A DNA stretch of 64,000 bases from UBA5796 sp040752455 (GCA_049324115.1 JBMOMN010000049.1:1-64000), one strand, 5' to 3'. Positions 1 to 9,556 are shown, counted from the stretch's first letter. Numbers and translations: made by a program. The notes: a model not told the origin generated them from the letters alone.

Positions 1-3000
1 CCTCATCACTCAACCCGTAGTGACGCGCCAGCGCGCGGTCAATCTCGTCTATGATCGGCTTGGACAGGCGGGGATAATATTCGTCATAAATAACCCTTCC
101 TGTTGTTTGGTATTCTGTATCTTTCCTCACAGAATTTTTCTTGAAATCTTTCATTAGTCGCTCGCAAATCTCAGCGAGTTCGTCTTTGAGTTTGGGCGTA
201 ATTTTCGATAGGCTGATTGGAAAATTCTCAATTTCTCGTAAATTCAAGTGGCGTGAGTCAGACAATATCAAAAACCACCAATAATAAAGACTGCTATTCA
301 AGGCGGCGGTCAATACTTTGGCGTCTGTCTTTTCAGTTACAGACAATTCCTTCACCTGAGTTGAGAGTTTTTCGCCATCCCTTTTGTTCCAAAAATAAGG
401 CGTGAATGTCATTGCCCTAACCCAATATCTTGGCGCATTGTGGAAATACAACTTTGCGTTGCCAAATAAATAATCTCGCAAAGGTTTATTGGAGTGAATT
501 TTTTGCCACAATTCGCGCTCGATTTCTTTCCCAATCTTCGCAAATGAATTTGGGTATTCAAAATCGTCAACTTGAGCATAACTTATCTGTTCAAACAGAT
601 AAGCCCTTGCTTCTTCATTCCACCGATGATATTTTGTGCTGAAAATCTCTTTTTCCGAAGTTGCGTGATGTATGTAAATCGCCAATCTTTGATCAACCCC
701 GACAAATAATTTAGCGGGGCGAATATCGTAGGTCGAAACCCAAGAAGTTCCTTTTTTGAATAAATCGATAATCGGTTTCATTCTGTCGGTGCAAAAGGCA
801 GAATGTGGAATGATCATTCCAGAACGTCCAGATTTGGCAAGTAAACTTTTGTTTCTCTCTACGATAAAAGCATACAAGTTACCGCATTCCTCTGTGCGGT
901 AATTCAGAATTTTGTAGTCGTCTTTCACCTTGCTATATTCAACATAAGGTGGATTACCAATAATCACATCAAACCCACCTTCATTCATAATTCCGAAGAA
1001 TTCCACAAACCAATGGAAAGGCGTATGCGACTCAAGCCATTTTTTGTAAGCGCCCTCACCCCCTTCCCCTCTCCCAGTGGGAGAGGGGTGAGGGGTGAGG
1101 GAAATGCCATACTGCTTTGCCAGCAGGACGTTCAATTCCTTTTCCAGTTCACCCAGACGCTTTTGCAGTTCGCGCTTATCTTCGGGGCGCACTTCGCCGC
1201 CGAACTCGGTCTGTTGCTGGCGGAAGAGTTTATACAGCCTGTCCACATCTTCGGCTTTCTCTTCGATGCGTTTTAGTTGCGCGTCCTCTTCGGGCATGGC
1301 AAAAAGCTTTTCGGACTGCACCCCACCCACCGTCCCGAATTGAACCGAGCGTTTTACATCCTCCCGCGTGGCGAAGCCCACCAGCGTGTTCCCCGCGCGG
1401 ATGTTGAAGTCAATATCGGGCAGCGGCTCGATCCCCAAATTCTCCCTCGACGCGTCTGGCTCCACCTGCGAAGCCAGCTTCAGGAACAGGCGCAGTTTGC
1501 AAATTTCCACCGCCTCTTCCATGATGTCCACTCCGTACAGGTTGTTGATGATGATGGACTTGAAGATAAAGTAATCCTCATCGGGACGCTGGCGCACCTG
1601 CTCCAACACCTTGCGGAACGGCTCATACTTCTTGGGGCTGTGCTTGGGGCGCTCTTGTTCTTGCCCCCCCGAGCGGTCGAGTTCCTCCACCAGCGCGCTC
1701 ATGCGTTCCACGCAGGCTTCGTACAGCGGCTCCAGCACGTTCAACGCCGCGAACAGGAACGCGCCCGAACCCACGGTGGGGTCAAGGATCTTAATCTGCG
1801 TGAGCGCCTTCCAGAACGCCAAAAGCAGGTCGGCGTCGCTGTCCTGAATGACATCCTGCGCGAATTGGCGGATGTCGAGATTGAGCGTGATCAGGTCGTT
1901 GATGGATGCGACTTCGCCCTTCGACAGTTTTTCCTTCACTTCCTGATAGCGACGGCGGCGGGCGATCACCTCCCGCCAGATTTCGGTGGGCAAAGCGAAT
2001 TCCTCTGGAGCAGGCTTGTTCCACCCCTCCCGCCGCTTCGGATCAGACTCCCCCGCGGCTGTTTCTGCTGGTAAAGCTTTATCTACGCCTTTGCGGACTG
2101 CCGCGTAAATATAGCGGTCAGGGTCAGCCTGCAAATGCCGCCAAACCGAACCTTCCCCTTCAAAGGCAACCTTGCATTCCTTCTGCGCCACATCGAAGAG
2201 ATGAGGGATAATCGTGTTCTTGCTGATGTACTCGGTGATATCTTCCTTGGTGTAGTACGCGCCCATCTGCTTCTGGTTGATGTACTTCTCGAAGATATAC
2301 CCCAACACATCAGGATTGATCTCTTTATCGTTCTTGTTGGGGCGCTCATCCAAGTGCCAACGATACTCATCGAAGAAATCGAACAACTGCTCGAAGGCCA
2401 CGTCAGGAATTTGAATCATCTCGCCGTGGAGTTCCTCGATCTGATGCTTCTCGAAAATACCGCCGTTGAGATAGGGAATATTGCCAAGCAATTTCCTGGT
2501 TTCGGCGCTGTGTTGCTTCTTTGCAAAGCCGTCGAAGAACAACGGGCACAGGAAATCACTATAAAACAAATCCCTGCCCCTCTTCTTGCTTTCATCCAAA
2601 TGTTGTCTTAGATACTTGGGGTTGTTATCCAAAAATCCTTTGGCTTGAACGAAGTAAACGAACATCAACCTGTTCAATGTGACCGAGACGTACCATCTTT
2701 GCATATCCTGGTCGGGAATGCCCTTGATGAACTTCAGAAAATCCTCGTGCTCCTTCTTGAAACGGTCATAGAACTTTTTAGTGACTTTTTCCACATCGAA
2801 GGCTTTTTTCACCCGCTGCCCCACTTCGATGATCGTCAGGTCGTCTTCCTCGCTCAGTTCGAACACGGCCATTTGCAAACGCTGTAAAAGCGCCTCGCCC
2901 CTCTGCCCATTGGAAAATTCATATTCGCGCCGGGCCAGCGGCTTGCCCGGTTCCCGGCGCACCCATTGCCATTTCTGGACGGATTTATCGTGATTGGTGA

Positions 3001-3271
3001 AGACGATCAAATGCTCATGGGAATATTTGCGCGCCTGGGCCTCGATTTTGTACCGCAGAGCCGAATCCGGGATGGAACCATCCGCCATCGGCGAGCACAC
3101 AAGCACCGCCAGGCCGCGCTTCTGCGCCACCATGCTCAACCGGATAGTCTCCCCATCAACCTGGATTTCAAAGGTCTGCCGGGCCAGGTCCCAGCCCATC
3201 TTCTCGATGAACAACTTCTTCAAATCGAAGGATCGCAGGTCGATCCTTGCATCTGCAATATTGAATGGCAT
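1..3271 (-). CDS. Eco57I-type N6-adenine DNA methyltransferase / restriction protein, C terminus cut by window edge
   Basis: About 1090 codons are readable without a stop from the ATG at 3271 to base 1. Motif I reads DPTVGSGAFL near residues 497-506 and the catalytic motif NPPY lies near residues 773-776, preceded by FDVIIG; both are in the same frame. These are the hallmarks of gamma-class N6-adenine methyltransferases of the Eco57I family, which transfer a methyl group from SAM to adenine and are often fused to specificity or nuclease regions. The last visible residues (ALARHYGLSDE) match the usual end of such proteins, so only a short tail should be missing. A repeat-derived peptide (HPSPTGRGEGGEG) interrupts it between motif I and NPPY. 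The gene follows the PLD-helicase by 51 bp on the same strand and is probably co-transcribed with it. Base composition drops in the C-terminal half. Whether it also cleaves DNA cannot be seen. Confidence 0.85.
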   Translation of the reverse strand, partial: MPFNIADARIDLRSFDLKKLFIEKMGWDLARQTFEIQVDGETIRLSMVAQKRGLAVLVCSPMADGSIPDSALRYKIEAQARKYSHEHLIVFTNHDKSVQKWQWVRREPGKPLARREYEFSNGQRGEALLQRLQMAVFELSEEDDLTIIEVGQRVKKAFDVEKVTKKFYDRFKKEHEDFLKFIKGIPDQDMQRWYVSVTLNRLMFVYFVQAKGFLDNNPKYLRQHLDESKKRGRDLFYSDFLCPLFFDGFAKKQHSAETRKLLGNIPYLNGGIFEKHQIEELHGEMIQIPDVAFEQLFDFFDEYRWHLDERPNKNDKEINPDVLGYIFEKYINQKQMGAYYTKEDITEYISKNTIIPHLFDVAQKECKVAFEGEGSVWRHLQADPDRYIYAAVRKGVDKALPAETAAGESDPKRREGWNKPAPEEFALPTEIWREVIARRRRYQEVKEKLSKGEVASINDLITLNLDIRQFAQDVIQDSDADLLLAFWKALTQIKILDPTVGSGAFLFAALNVLEPLYEACVERMSALVEELDRSGGQEQERPKHSPKKYEPFRKVLEQVRQRPDEDYFIFKSIIINNLYGVDIMEEAVEICKLRLFLKLASQVEPDASRENLGIEPLPDIDFNIRAGNTLVGFATREDVKRSVQFGTVGGVQSEKLFAMPEEDAQLKRIEEKAEDVDRLYKLFRQQQTEFGGEVRPEDKRELQKRLGELEKELNVLLAKQYGISLTPHPSPTGRGEGGEGAYKKWLESHTPFHWFVEFFGIMNEGGFDVIIGNPPYVEYSKVKDDYKILNYRTEECGNLYAFIVERNKSLLAKSGRSGMIIPHSAFCTDRMKPIIDLFKKGTSWVSTYDIRPAKLFVGVDQRLAIYIHHATSEKEIFSTKYHRWNEEARAYLFEQISYAQVDDFEYPNSFAKIGKEIERELWQKIHSNKPLRDYLFGNAKLYFHNAPRYWVRAMTFTPYFWNKRDGEKLSTQVKELSVTEKTDAKVLTAALNSSLYYWWFLILSDSRHLNLREIENFPISLSKITPKLKDELAEICERLMKDFKKNSVRKDTEYQTTGRVIYDEYYPRLSKPIIDEIDRALARHYGLSDE
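1051..1102. repeat. GC-rich PSP palindrome inside the Eco57I-type methyltransferase gene
   Basis: The sequence CCTCACCCCCTTCCCCTCTC / GAGAGGGGTGAGGGGTGAGG folds into a hairpin. It is read in frame as the residues following ISLTP. Confidence 0.9.
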
Positions 3272-3322
3272 ACGTACTCCACAATAGGGTTTCGAAGCCT
3301 CCAAGACTTCGGAAGTTTGGGA

Positions 3323-6300
3323 TTACACCAATCCCAACGAACAAATGATCTTTGGCTCGCGCCTTTCTACTTCCTCGTCCGTCACACAAAGGCGGTTTTC
3401 GGCGCGCAGCGTGACGACCAGTTCCGCAAGTTGCTGGTGGGATATCCCTGTCCGTAACTGGCGATTCAACACGTCCTTGGCGTATTCGCGCAGCGGAAAG
3501 CGGTAGATTTCATCAATTGCTTTGAGCAGGTCGGGCGTGACGAACAACGTACCCTGATTCTGGTCAACAAAATTCTTCAAACGCTCATACGTCCTAAAGC
3601 GCGCGCCAGAGGGTCTTCCCAACTGACCACCGACCGCCTTTTCTTCCTGTGAAATCTTTTCCACACCCTTGCGCACCAAATCGTGATGATCAGTCCGGCG
3701 CGGCAAGGCTGGAGTATCGGGCACGCATTCGGCAGTCTTGAGAATTTCGTACTGCGATTCGGTCGCACTGTGGCCCTGGGCATCCACCCAGGCCAGGGCA
3801 TCATTACCTTCGCCCGTGCGCACATACACCAGCGCGCCGCGCGTCCCTGAGACTTCCGAAGTCTCCAAGACTTCGGAAGTCTGGTGACGCTTGGTCGAGA
3901 AAGCAACATCGGGCAGGGAAGGGATTATCTTTTGCAATTGCGGATCTGCGTCAATGGCATTCTTCCAAATTTGGTAGGCATAGGAAGCCAAATCAACTTC
4001 GGTATCGGCATCTTCGCCATCGAGAATGCCAGATCTTTCATTGTATAAGTCTACGATCACCTGCTCGTTGTCGTCATCCTCGAAGAAGGCTTCATCCGAG
4101 CCAACCACCTCGGCATTCTCCTTCAACCTTCTGCGCAGTCGGTCGCGCAGGCGGATGATTGTCTCCACACCCTCGGCAGGCAGAAATGTATGGGCATGGA
4201 TGGTTGCGGCTTTTTGGCCGATCCTGTCCACGCGCCCGACGCGCTGGATCAGGCGAATGATTGCCCACGGCAAATCGTAATTGACGACCACCGCGCAATC
4301 TTGCAGGTTTTGTCCTTCGCTCAGGACGTCGGTGGCGACTAGAACGCGTATTTCGTCTGCTGGCTGGACGACCTCACGTTTTTCATTGCTCACGGGACTG
4401 AACCGCCAGGCCAAATCGGTTGGATCGTAGGAATTGCCTGTAACGCCTGCAACATCCTTGATACCACGTTCCCTCAATTCCTCTTCAAGGTAGCGAACAG
4501 TATCGGCGTATTGGGTAAAGATCAACACTTTTTGCGACGGATATTCATTCTTTACAAGATTGACCAATTCTTCCAGTTTGGTGTCTTTGCTGGCATCCCA
4601 ACTGCCACTCTTATTCAGTATCGCAATTAAGGTATCCGCGTCTTCACGTAAATGTTTGGAGAGCGTCTCTCTGAAGACCGATGCGCCGATCCAATCGAAT
4701 CGTTTCCTGAATCGGGTGCGATACTGTTCGTAAACTTTTTTCGCCTCGCGTTTGAAATCACCCTCGCTTCGCAAACCGCTTTCGACTTCTGCTTCTGTGT
4801 CTTCTGCATCTTCGTCCACCTCATTACTGTCGGCGTCGAATAGACCGCCACGGTCGCCGTCCTTATCCTCGTCTTCAAAACGGACATCCAGCAATGCGGG
4901 ATCCTGCGTGCCAATCGGTAAGGGCAGGTTGTTTTCCAGGGCATACAGGAAGATGTAGTTCCGAAGAATATGTCTTTCCACCGAAAGCAGGAAGGAATGT
5001 CCACTGCTTTCAAGACGCTTGAACAAATTGGTGCGCGAGAAACCGATCAACCGTTTGCCTGCGCGCGACAGGTCGTCAAGCAATCTTTTCTCCCTGTCGC
5101 TCAGGCTGTTATCATTATTATTTACATAGATATCCTGACCCAAACCATAGCGGGGCAATCTCATCTTGCTGATTGCATCCACCACCCTTTCGTCATACAA
5201 ACGGACATACTGGTCGTTCGGGTCTTTCTTGTTCAACTTGAATTTCACGGTTTTGGGTCTGCGTTCAGGGAAATAGGATTTGTCGCCGTTCTCGAAGAGC
5301 AGGTATTTGCGCCCTTGCTCGTCCGATCTTGCATAATTGCTTTTAATGAAGCTGCGTGTCCGCCGAATCATGTACAGACGCATGAGGTCTTGCCAATCAG
5401 TCGGATGCGGGCTTTTCTCGAACGCCGCCAGTGAATGAATATCCGCCTGGTGCTGCCGGATGAATTCGATCTCTCCCATTTCCCGCAGCAATTGCTCTGG
5501 GCGAATGGAAAGTTTCTGGTCTTCGGGCAGGAACAGGCGCAATTGATTGGAAAGGTCAATGTAACTCTTGTTGTAAGGGGTTGCGGTAAGCAGAACCACT
5601 TTGCTTTCATTGTGTTCGATATAATCCCGAATGGCGCGATAGCGTTTCCCCTCGCGGTTGCGCAGGTTGTGGCTTTCGTCAATGATGACAAGTTTGTAGC
5701 GGCGAAGTTTGGGCAGTTCCTTGATTGCTCTGCTTACCGAAAGGACATCAGCATGCATTCGGTACCGCGAGCGATAATCATTCCACATCGGCACCAGGTT
5801 TTTAGGGCAGATGATGAGCGTGTCATAACCACGTTCGTCAAACACACGGGAGATCGCTGTACCGACGAGAGTCTTTCCCAATCCAACTACATCGCCAACC
5901 ATTACACCGCCGCGCTTTTCGATGTGATGTGCAGCAATCTTTACCGCGGCAGCTTGATACGGCATCAGTTTGGACAGGTCACTTGGAATATTGAATTCCG
6001 ACAATCCCGCCCGCGCTTCCTGTGAAAGATGGTATGCCATCTTGAGATAGATATGGTATGGCGGAATAGGCGCCTCCCGCGCCCAGGATTCTTCGATGAC
6101 GTTGATCAAGTCCTCGGTAATATCAATACAGCCCCAATCACTCCAGCGATCTTCAAACCATTTTGCCAATTTTTGGCTGGCATCGCTATCGAGCACATCA
6201 ACATTCAACTCACCTTGTTTCGAAAGCCCCGCCAATGTCAGGTTACTGCTTCCCAAATAACCAATGATCGGGTTGAAAGGGTCGCCGCGGAAGAGTAAAT

Positions 6301-6742
6301 AGAGTTTGGCGTGAAGAGGGTGGCGCAGGAATAGTTTTGCCTGGACCTTCCTTTCCTTCAACTGCGAAGCGAGTTTTTGCAGACTGGCTTGATCCTCATT
6401 TGTTGGAGCGCCGAAGGTCAATTGTTCCTTGAATTCTTCTGCCAGTCTTTTTTTGAGTTTTAGCTTGGTTGGATTATCAAGTTCATCTTCTTGCTGGGAG
6501 AACGAAAAAAAGCCTTGTAATTCTTCTTGAGGAAGTTTTTGCATCCCCACCAGCAACCGCACACAATGCCCATCACCGCCTTCCCATTGATCCACATGAC
6601 TGGCAAGCTGTTTCCAGCCTCGCAGATTGAAATAACCCACGCAAAAATCAGCGCGATAAGAGGCCATTATGGCATTCCGTAAATCAGGGAGAAGCGTCAG
6701 TTCGATGTTATCAAATATTCGCGGCATGGGTTGAAACCCCAT
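3323..6742 (-). CDS. PLD-domain SNF2-type helicase (defence-associated)
   Basis: This 1139-residue protein starts with a phospholipase-D-like domain: HAKLYLLF (H144, K146) followed by GSSNLTLAG near 164-172, a single HKD-type half site. It continues as an SF2/SNF2 ATPase with Walker A GLGKT (K290), a DESH box near 355-358, TATP near 386-389 and a C-terminal helicase domain with IQRVGRVDRIGQ near residue 835. PLD domains in such proteins can be nucleases, and SNF2 motors move along duplex DNA. Together with the methyltransferase gene immediately downstream this looks like a restriction or phage-defence unit. A TSEV repeat peptide sits in frame near 952-967. A start at 6727 (MPRIF) is equally plausible; neither site has a good ribosome binding site. 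It recalls DISARM DrmD by order, but the N-terminal PLD domain is not something I can match to that family. Confidence 0.85.
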   Translation of the reverse strand: MGFQPMPRIFDNIELTLLPDLRNAIMASYRADFCVGYFNLRGWKQLASHVDQWEGGDGHCVRLLVGMQKLPQEELQGFFSFSQQEDELDNPTKLKLKKRLAEEFKEQLTFGAPTNEDQASLQKLASQLKERKVQAKLFLRHPLHAKLYLLFRGDPFNPIIGYLGSSNLTLAGLSKQGELNVDVLDSDASQKLAKWFEDRWSDWGCIDITEDLINVIEESWAREAPIPPYHIYLKMAYHLSQEARAGLSEFNIPSDLSKLMPYQAAAVKIAAHHIEKRGGVMVGDVVGLGKTLVGTAISRVFDERGYDTLIICPKNLVPMWNDYRSRYRMHADVLSVSRAIKELPKLRRYKLVIIDESHNLRNREGKRYRAIRDYIEHNESKVVLLTATPYNKSYIDLSNQLRLFLPEDQKLSIRPEQLLREMGEIEFIRQHQADIHSLAAFEKSPHPTDWQDLMRLYMIRRTRSFIKSNYARSDEQGRKYLLFENGDKSYFPERRPKTVKFKLNKKDPNDQYVRLYDERVVDAISKMRLPRYGLGQDIYVNNNDNSLSDREKRLLDDLSRAGKRLIGFSRTNLFKRLESSGHSFLLSVERHILRNYIFLYALENNLPLPIGTQDPALLDVRFEDEDKDGDRGGLFDADSNEVDEDAEDTEAEVESGLRSEGDFKREAKKVYEQYRTRFRKRFDWIGASVFRETLSKHLREDADTLIAILNKSGSWDASKDTKLEELVNLVKNEYPSQKVLIFTQYADTVRYLEEELRERGIKDVAGVTGNSYDPTDLAWRFSPVSNEKREVVQPADEIRVLVATDVLSEGQNLQDCAVVVNYDLPWAIIRLIQRVGRVDRIGQKAATIHAHTFLPAEGVETIIRLRDRLRRRLKENAEVVGSDEAFFEDDDNEQVIVDLYNERSGILDGEDADTEVDLASYAYQIWKNAIDADPQLQKIIPSLPDVAFSTKRHQTSEVLETSEVSGTRGALVYVRTGEGNDALAWVDAQGHSATESQYEILKTAECVPDTPALPRRTDHHDLVRKGVEKISQEEKAVGGQLGRPSGARFRTYERLKNFVDQNQGTLFVTPDLLKAIDEIYRFPLREYAKDVLNRQLRTGISHQQLAELVVTLRAENRLCVTDEEVERREPKIICSLGLV
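3848..3893. repeat. CTTCCGAAGT (TSEV) palindrome inside the PLD-helicase gene
   Basis: GAGACTTCCGAAGTCTCCAA and its inverse form a palindrome read as TSEVLETSEVSG in the helicase. A half copy is also present at 3296-3320 in the gap between the helicase and methyltransferase genes. Confidence 0.88.
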
Positions 6743-7084
6743 TGGTCAAGATATGATAAGTATACAAGAAATTCCCATTTTCAAGATAAACGAACCCTTA
6801 CAATTCCATCCTCGCAAGACAACCTCCCCCAAACTTCGTGGCACACATCGGGATTTTCTCCCCCCTCAAAAAAAAGACCGCCGCCCGCCCCGACCGTCTC
6901 CTTTCAATGACCAATTACCACATATAGCCTATCCGAAAAGGAGTGCAAGCTTTAGCTTGCAAGTTCCCAGCGGACTGAATTCCCAGCGGACTGAGTTCCC
7001 AGCGGACTGAAGTCCGCACTCCAGGAATTTTCGGATAGATTCTTACATCACCCACTCCCTGAATACTGAATACTGGATACTGAA
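6743..7084. other. Intergenic region with a solitary nested-repeat copy
   Basis: No coding sequence is supported here. The left part is AT-rich upstream DNA of the helicase gene, including a run of eight A at about 6870-6877. The right half is occupied by a repeat unit (6927-7042) that also forms the tandem array at 49245-49762, in the opposite orientation. Confidence 0.7.
6927..7042 (-). repeat. Solitary copy of the CCTATCCGAAAA nested repeat
   Basis: The unit begins and ends with inverted CTATCCGAAAA / TTTTCGGATAG. Inside are a palindrome around GCAAGCTTTAGCTTGC and three copies of a 16-mer of the type CCCAGCGGACTGAATT, then GCGGACTGAAGTCCGC. It is inverted relative to the four-unit array at 49245-49762. 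Confidence 0.9.
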
Positions 7085-9142
7085 CTACCTCGCCCTCCCG
7101 ATCTCCTCCACCGCCTCGGGGTTGACCAGCGAACTGGTGTCCCCCAGCGGCTGGCCGAGATACGCCGCCCGGATCATGCGCCGCATGACCTTGGCGTTGC
7201 GGGTCTTGGGCAGGTCCGAGACGAACAGGACCGCCTTGGGGGCCAGGGCCTTGCCCATCGAGGCGACGATCAGGTCTTTCAACTCTTTCCTCAGGGCGTC
7301 GCTGGACGGGACGGCCTGGTTCAGCACCACGAACGCCACCAGCGCCGCGCCCTTGATCTCGTCCGGGATGCCGATAGCCGCGGCTTCGACCACCGCCGGA
7401 TGCCCGACCAGGATCGATTCGACCTCCGCCGGGCCGAGACGCTTGCCGGCGATCTTGAGCGTATCGTCCGAGCGGCCCAGGATGTACCACAGCCCGTCGG
7501 CGTCCACCGCCGCGAAATCGCCATGCACCCACACGTTTTCCCAACGGGACCAGTAGGTATCGAGATAGCGCTGCTCGTCCTTCCAGAAGCCGCGCGTCAT
7601 CCCGATCCACGGGGCGCGGATGACCAGTTCGCCCACCTGCCCCCGCACCGGCTTCCCGTCCTCGTCCACCACGTCGGCGGCGATGCCGGGGCAGGGACCC
7701 GAAAAGGCGCAGGGCTTGAGCGGCAATATCGGGTTGCCCATCACGATCCCCCCCGAAATCTCCGTCCCGCCGGAATAGTTGATGATCGGGCGCTGGCCGC
7801 CGCCGACCTTCTCGAACAGCCACAGCCAGGGTTCCGGGTTCCACGGCTCGCCGGTGGAGGCGAAGAAGCGCAGCGAGGACAGGTCGTGTTTCGTGGCGAT
7901 CTCGTGCCCGTGCGGGATGATGGCCCGCACGAAGGTCGGGGACAATCCGAGATGCGTGATCCCGTGCCGGGCGGTCATCTCCCAGATGCGCTCCGGGGAC
8001 GGGTAATCGGGCGCGCCGTCGAAGAGGAACATCGTCGCCCCGAGCAGCAGCGTCCCGAAGACCAGCCAGGGACCCATCATCCAGCCCATATCGGTCATCC
8101 AGTAAATGACATCATTGTGGCGCACACCTGCCCTTCCTCTCCGCTCCGCTTCGGGGACTGTAGTGGCGGGCGGTGCCAGGGAATTGCCAATTTGCGTTAC
8201 ACCATGCACGTCCGTGCCGAAGGCCATGTCCTGAGCGGCCTTGACCGGGAAGCCGCAATGGGTGTGGCGCGCCCCTTTGGGCTTGCCGGTCGTGCCCGAG
8301 GTGTAGATGACCATCAGGGTGTCTTCGGCGTCCGTTAATTCAATTGCGGATTCGGGCGATTGCGGCGGGATGAGTTCGTGCCACCAGTGGTCGCGGCCCG
8401 GCTTCATCGTCACCGGCTCGCCGGTGTGGCGCAGGACGATGACGTGCTCCAGCCCGGGGACCTGGTCCGCGGCTTCATCGGCGACCGGCTTCATCGTCAC
8501 GGGTTTGGCGCGGCGGGTGAAACCGTCAGCGGTGAATAAAGCTCTGGCGTCGGCGTCCAGCAGCCGGGTCACGACCGCCCCGCTCCCATATCCCGAAAAC
8601 AACGGCAGGATGATGCCGCCAATTTTCGCTACGGCCAGCATGGCGATCACGATCTCCGGCGTCATGGGCATGAACAGCCCGACCGCGTCGCCCTTGCCCA
8701 GCCCCAGCGAGCGCAGGGCGTTGGCTGCCCGGTTGACTTCCTGGTAGAGTTGGCGGTAGGTGAGGGTGCGGGTCTCTCCTGCCTCGCCCTCCCAGATCAC
8801 TGCTAATCGGTCGGAGACTTCCGAAGTCGCAGAGACTTCGGAAGTTTGCACCCATTTATCCAGCAAATTGTGGACGATGTTCATCTTGCCGCCCACGCAC
8901 CAGCGCGGAGTCTGGATGCCCCCGGACAGGTCCACCACCTGCGAGTAGGGCCGGGCGAAGCGGATGTCGAGGAATTCGAGCACCGCTTCGGTGAACCAGG
9001 TCACGTCGGTGGTCGAGCGCCGCATCAGCTCGTTAAAATCGGACAGGCCGTGCCGGCGCATGAAGCGCGTCAGGTTGGCCTGTTCGATGTGCTGCGGCGT
9101 GGGCCGCCAGACGATGTTCCCTCCGAACTCGAAATCGGTCAT
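7085..9142 (-). CDS. AMP-binding acyl-/acetyl-CoA synthetase
   Basis: This is an adenylate-forming enzyme of 685 residues that would activate a short carboxylic acid with ATP and transfer it to CoA. It carries the P-loop-like IYTSGTTGKPKG (about 277-288), a YSGGTE adenine motif (about 455), the hinge region with GRSDDTLKIAGKRLGP, and a C-terminal TRNAKVMRR containing the conserved acylatable lysine. The N terminus matches acetoacetyl-/acetyl-CoA synthetase-like proteins. Two segments look inserted: a TSEVSATSEVSD repeat peptide at about 98-110, and a stretch of about 28 residues near 312-342 between GTDVHG and DVIYWMTDMGW. The ATG follows AGGAGGCAGC, a strong ribosome binding site, and a TAGAAT -10-like element. 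The acid substrate cannot be read from sequence. Confidence 0.88.
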   Translation of the reverse strand: MTDFEFGGNIVWRPTPQHIEQANLTRFMRRHGLSDFNELMRRSTTDVTWFTEAVLEFLDIRFARPYSQVVDLSGGIQTPRWCVGGKMNIVHNLLDKWVQTSEVSATSEVSDRLAVIWEGEAGETRTLTYRQLYQEVNRAANALRSLGLGKGDAVGLFMPMTPEIVIAMLAVAKIGGIILPLFSGYGSGAVVTRLLDADARALFTADGFTRRAKPVTMKPVADEAADQVPGLEHVIVLRHTGEPVTMKPGRDHWWHELIPPQSPESAIELTDAEDTLMVIYTSGTTGKPKGARHTHCGFPVKAAQDMAFGTDVHGVTQIGNSLAPPATTVPEAERRGRAGVRHNDVIYWMTDMGWMMGPWLVFGTLLLGATMFLFDGAPDYPSPERIWEMTARHGITHLGLSPTFVRAIIPHGHEIATKHDLSSLRFFASTGEPWNPEPWLWLFEKVGGGQRPIINYSGGTEISGGIVMGNPILPLKPCAFSGPCPGIAADVVDEDGKPVRGQVGELVIRAPWIGMTRGFWKDEQRYLDTYWSRWENVWVHGDFAAVDADGLWYILGRSDDTLKIAGKRLGPAEVESILVGHPAVVEAAAIGIPDEIKGAALVAFVVLNQAVPSSDALRKELKDLIVASMGKALAPKAVLFVSDLPKTRNAKVMRRMIRAAYLGQPLGDTSSLVNPEAVEEIGRAR
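8814..8850. repeat. CTTCCGAAGT (TSEV) palindrome inside the acyl-CoA synthetase gene
   Basis: GAGACTTCCGAAGTCGCAGA and its inverse, read in frame as TSEVSATSEVSD between LDKWV and LAVIW. Confidence 0.88.
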
Positions 9143-9242
9143 GCTGCCTCCTTTGGATGCCGTATTCTACCAAAGAAGAGACAACCGCGAAGACGCGAAG
9201 CACGCAAAGTTCTTTAGTGATATTCGGAAACTCGTTTTTTTT

Positions 9243-9455
9243 ACCACAGATCAACACAGATAAACAGGATCAGGCTCGATAAACGTGATTTACACCCAGG
9301 GCGGTCACAAATTGCGCTTTTTATCGAGCAGTGAAGCGCCAAAGTATGACCGTGGGTATTATATTTGCTTCGGACAAGCGAATTCATCACCTTAAGCCGG
9401 GTTTATCAAAAAACCTGAGTTCATCCGTGTTCATCTGTGTTCATCTGTGGTTTAT
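9243..9455. repeat. ACAGATCAACACAGAT inverted-repeat family, long-loop copy
   Basis: The left arm reads ACCACAGATCAACACAGATA (from about 9243) and the right arm is its inverse with TTCATCTGTGTTCATCTGTG (ending near 9455). About 145 bp of unrelated DNA separates the arms. A more compact copy lies at 12569-12664. Confidence 0.75.
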
Positions 9456-9480
9456 CACTGACTGCCGAACGCTCCGTTTA

Positions 9481-9513
9481 TAAAAAATCGCCAGGGGTTT
9501 CCCTTGGCGACTT
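9481..9513 (-). terminator. Rho-independent terminator of the GGDEF-protein operon
   Basis: Read on the minus strand it is a stem GTCGCCAAGGG / CCCCTGGCGA closed by a short loop and followed by TTTTTTAT. It lies 44 bp after the GGDEF gene stop. Confidence 0.8.
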
Positions 9514-9556
9514 TCAAGAAACGTTGGCGCGCTTTGCGTCTTGGCGATGAAACGAT

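Larger units (their letters stand above)
9143..9556. other. Intergenic region with dispersed repeats and a terminator
   Basis: No gene is supported. The region holds a GCGAAGACGCGAAGCACGC element near 9186-9210, two inverted arms of the ACAGATCAACACAGATAAA family (9243-9272 and 9418-9455), and the terminator of the GGDEF-protein gene at 9481-9513. Confidence 0.7.

Noticed and set aside
1..6742. Definite DISARM system
   Set aside because: Only two genes are in the window, the helicase carries a PLD domain I cannot match to DrmD, and drmA or drmB is not visible.
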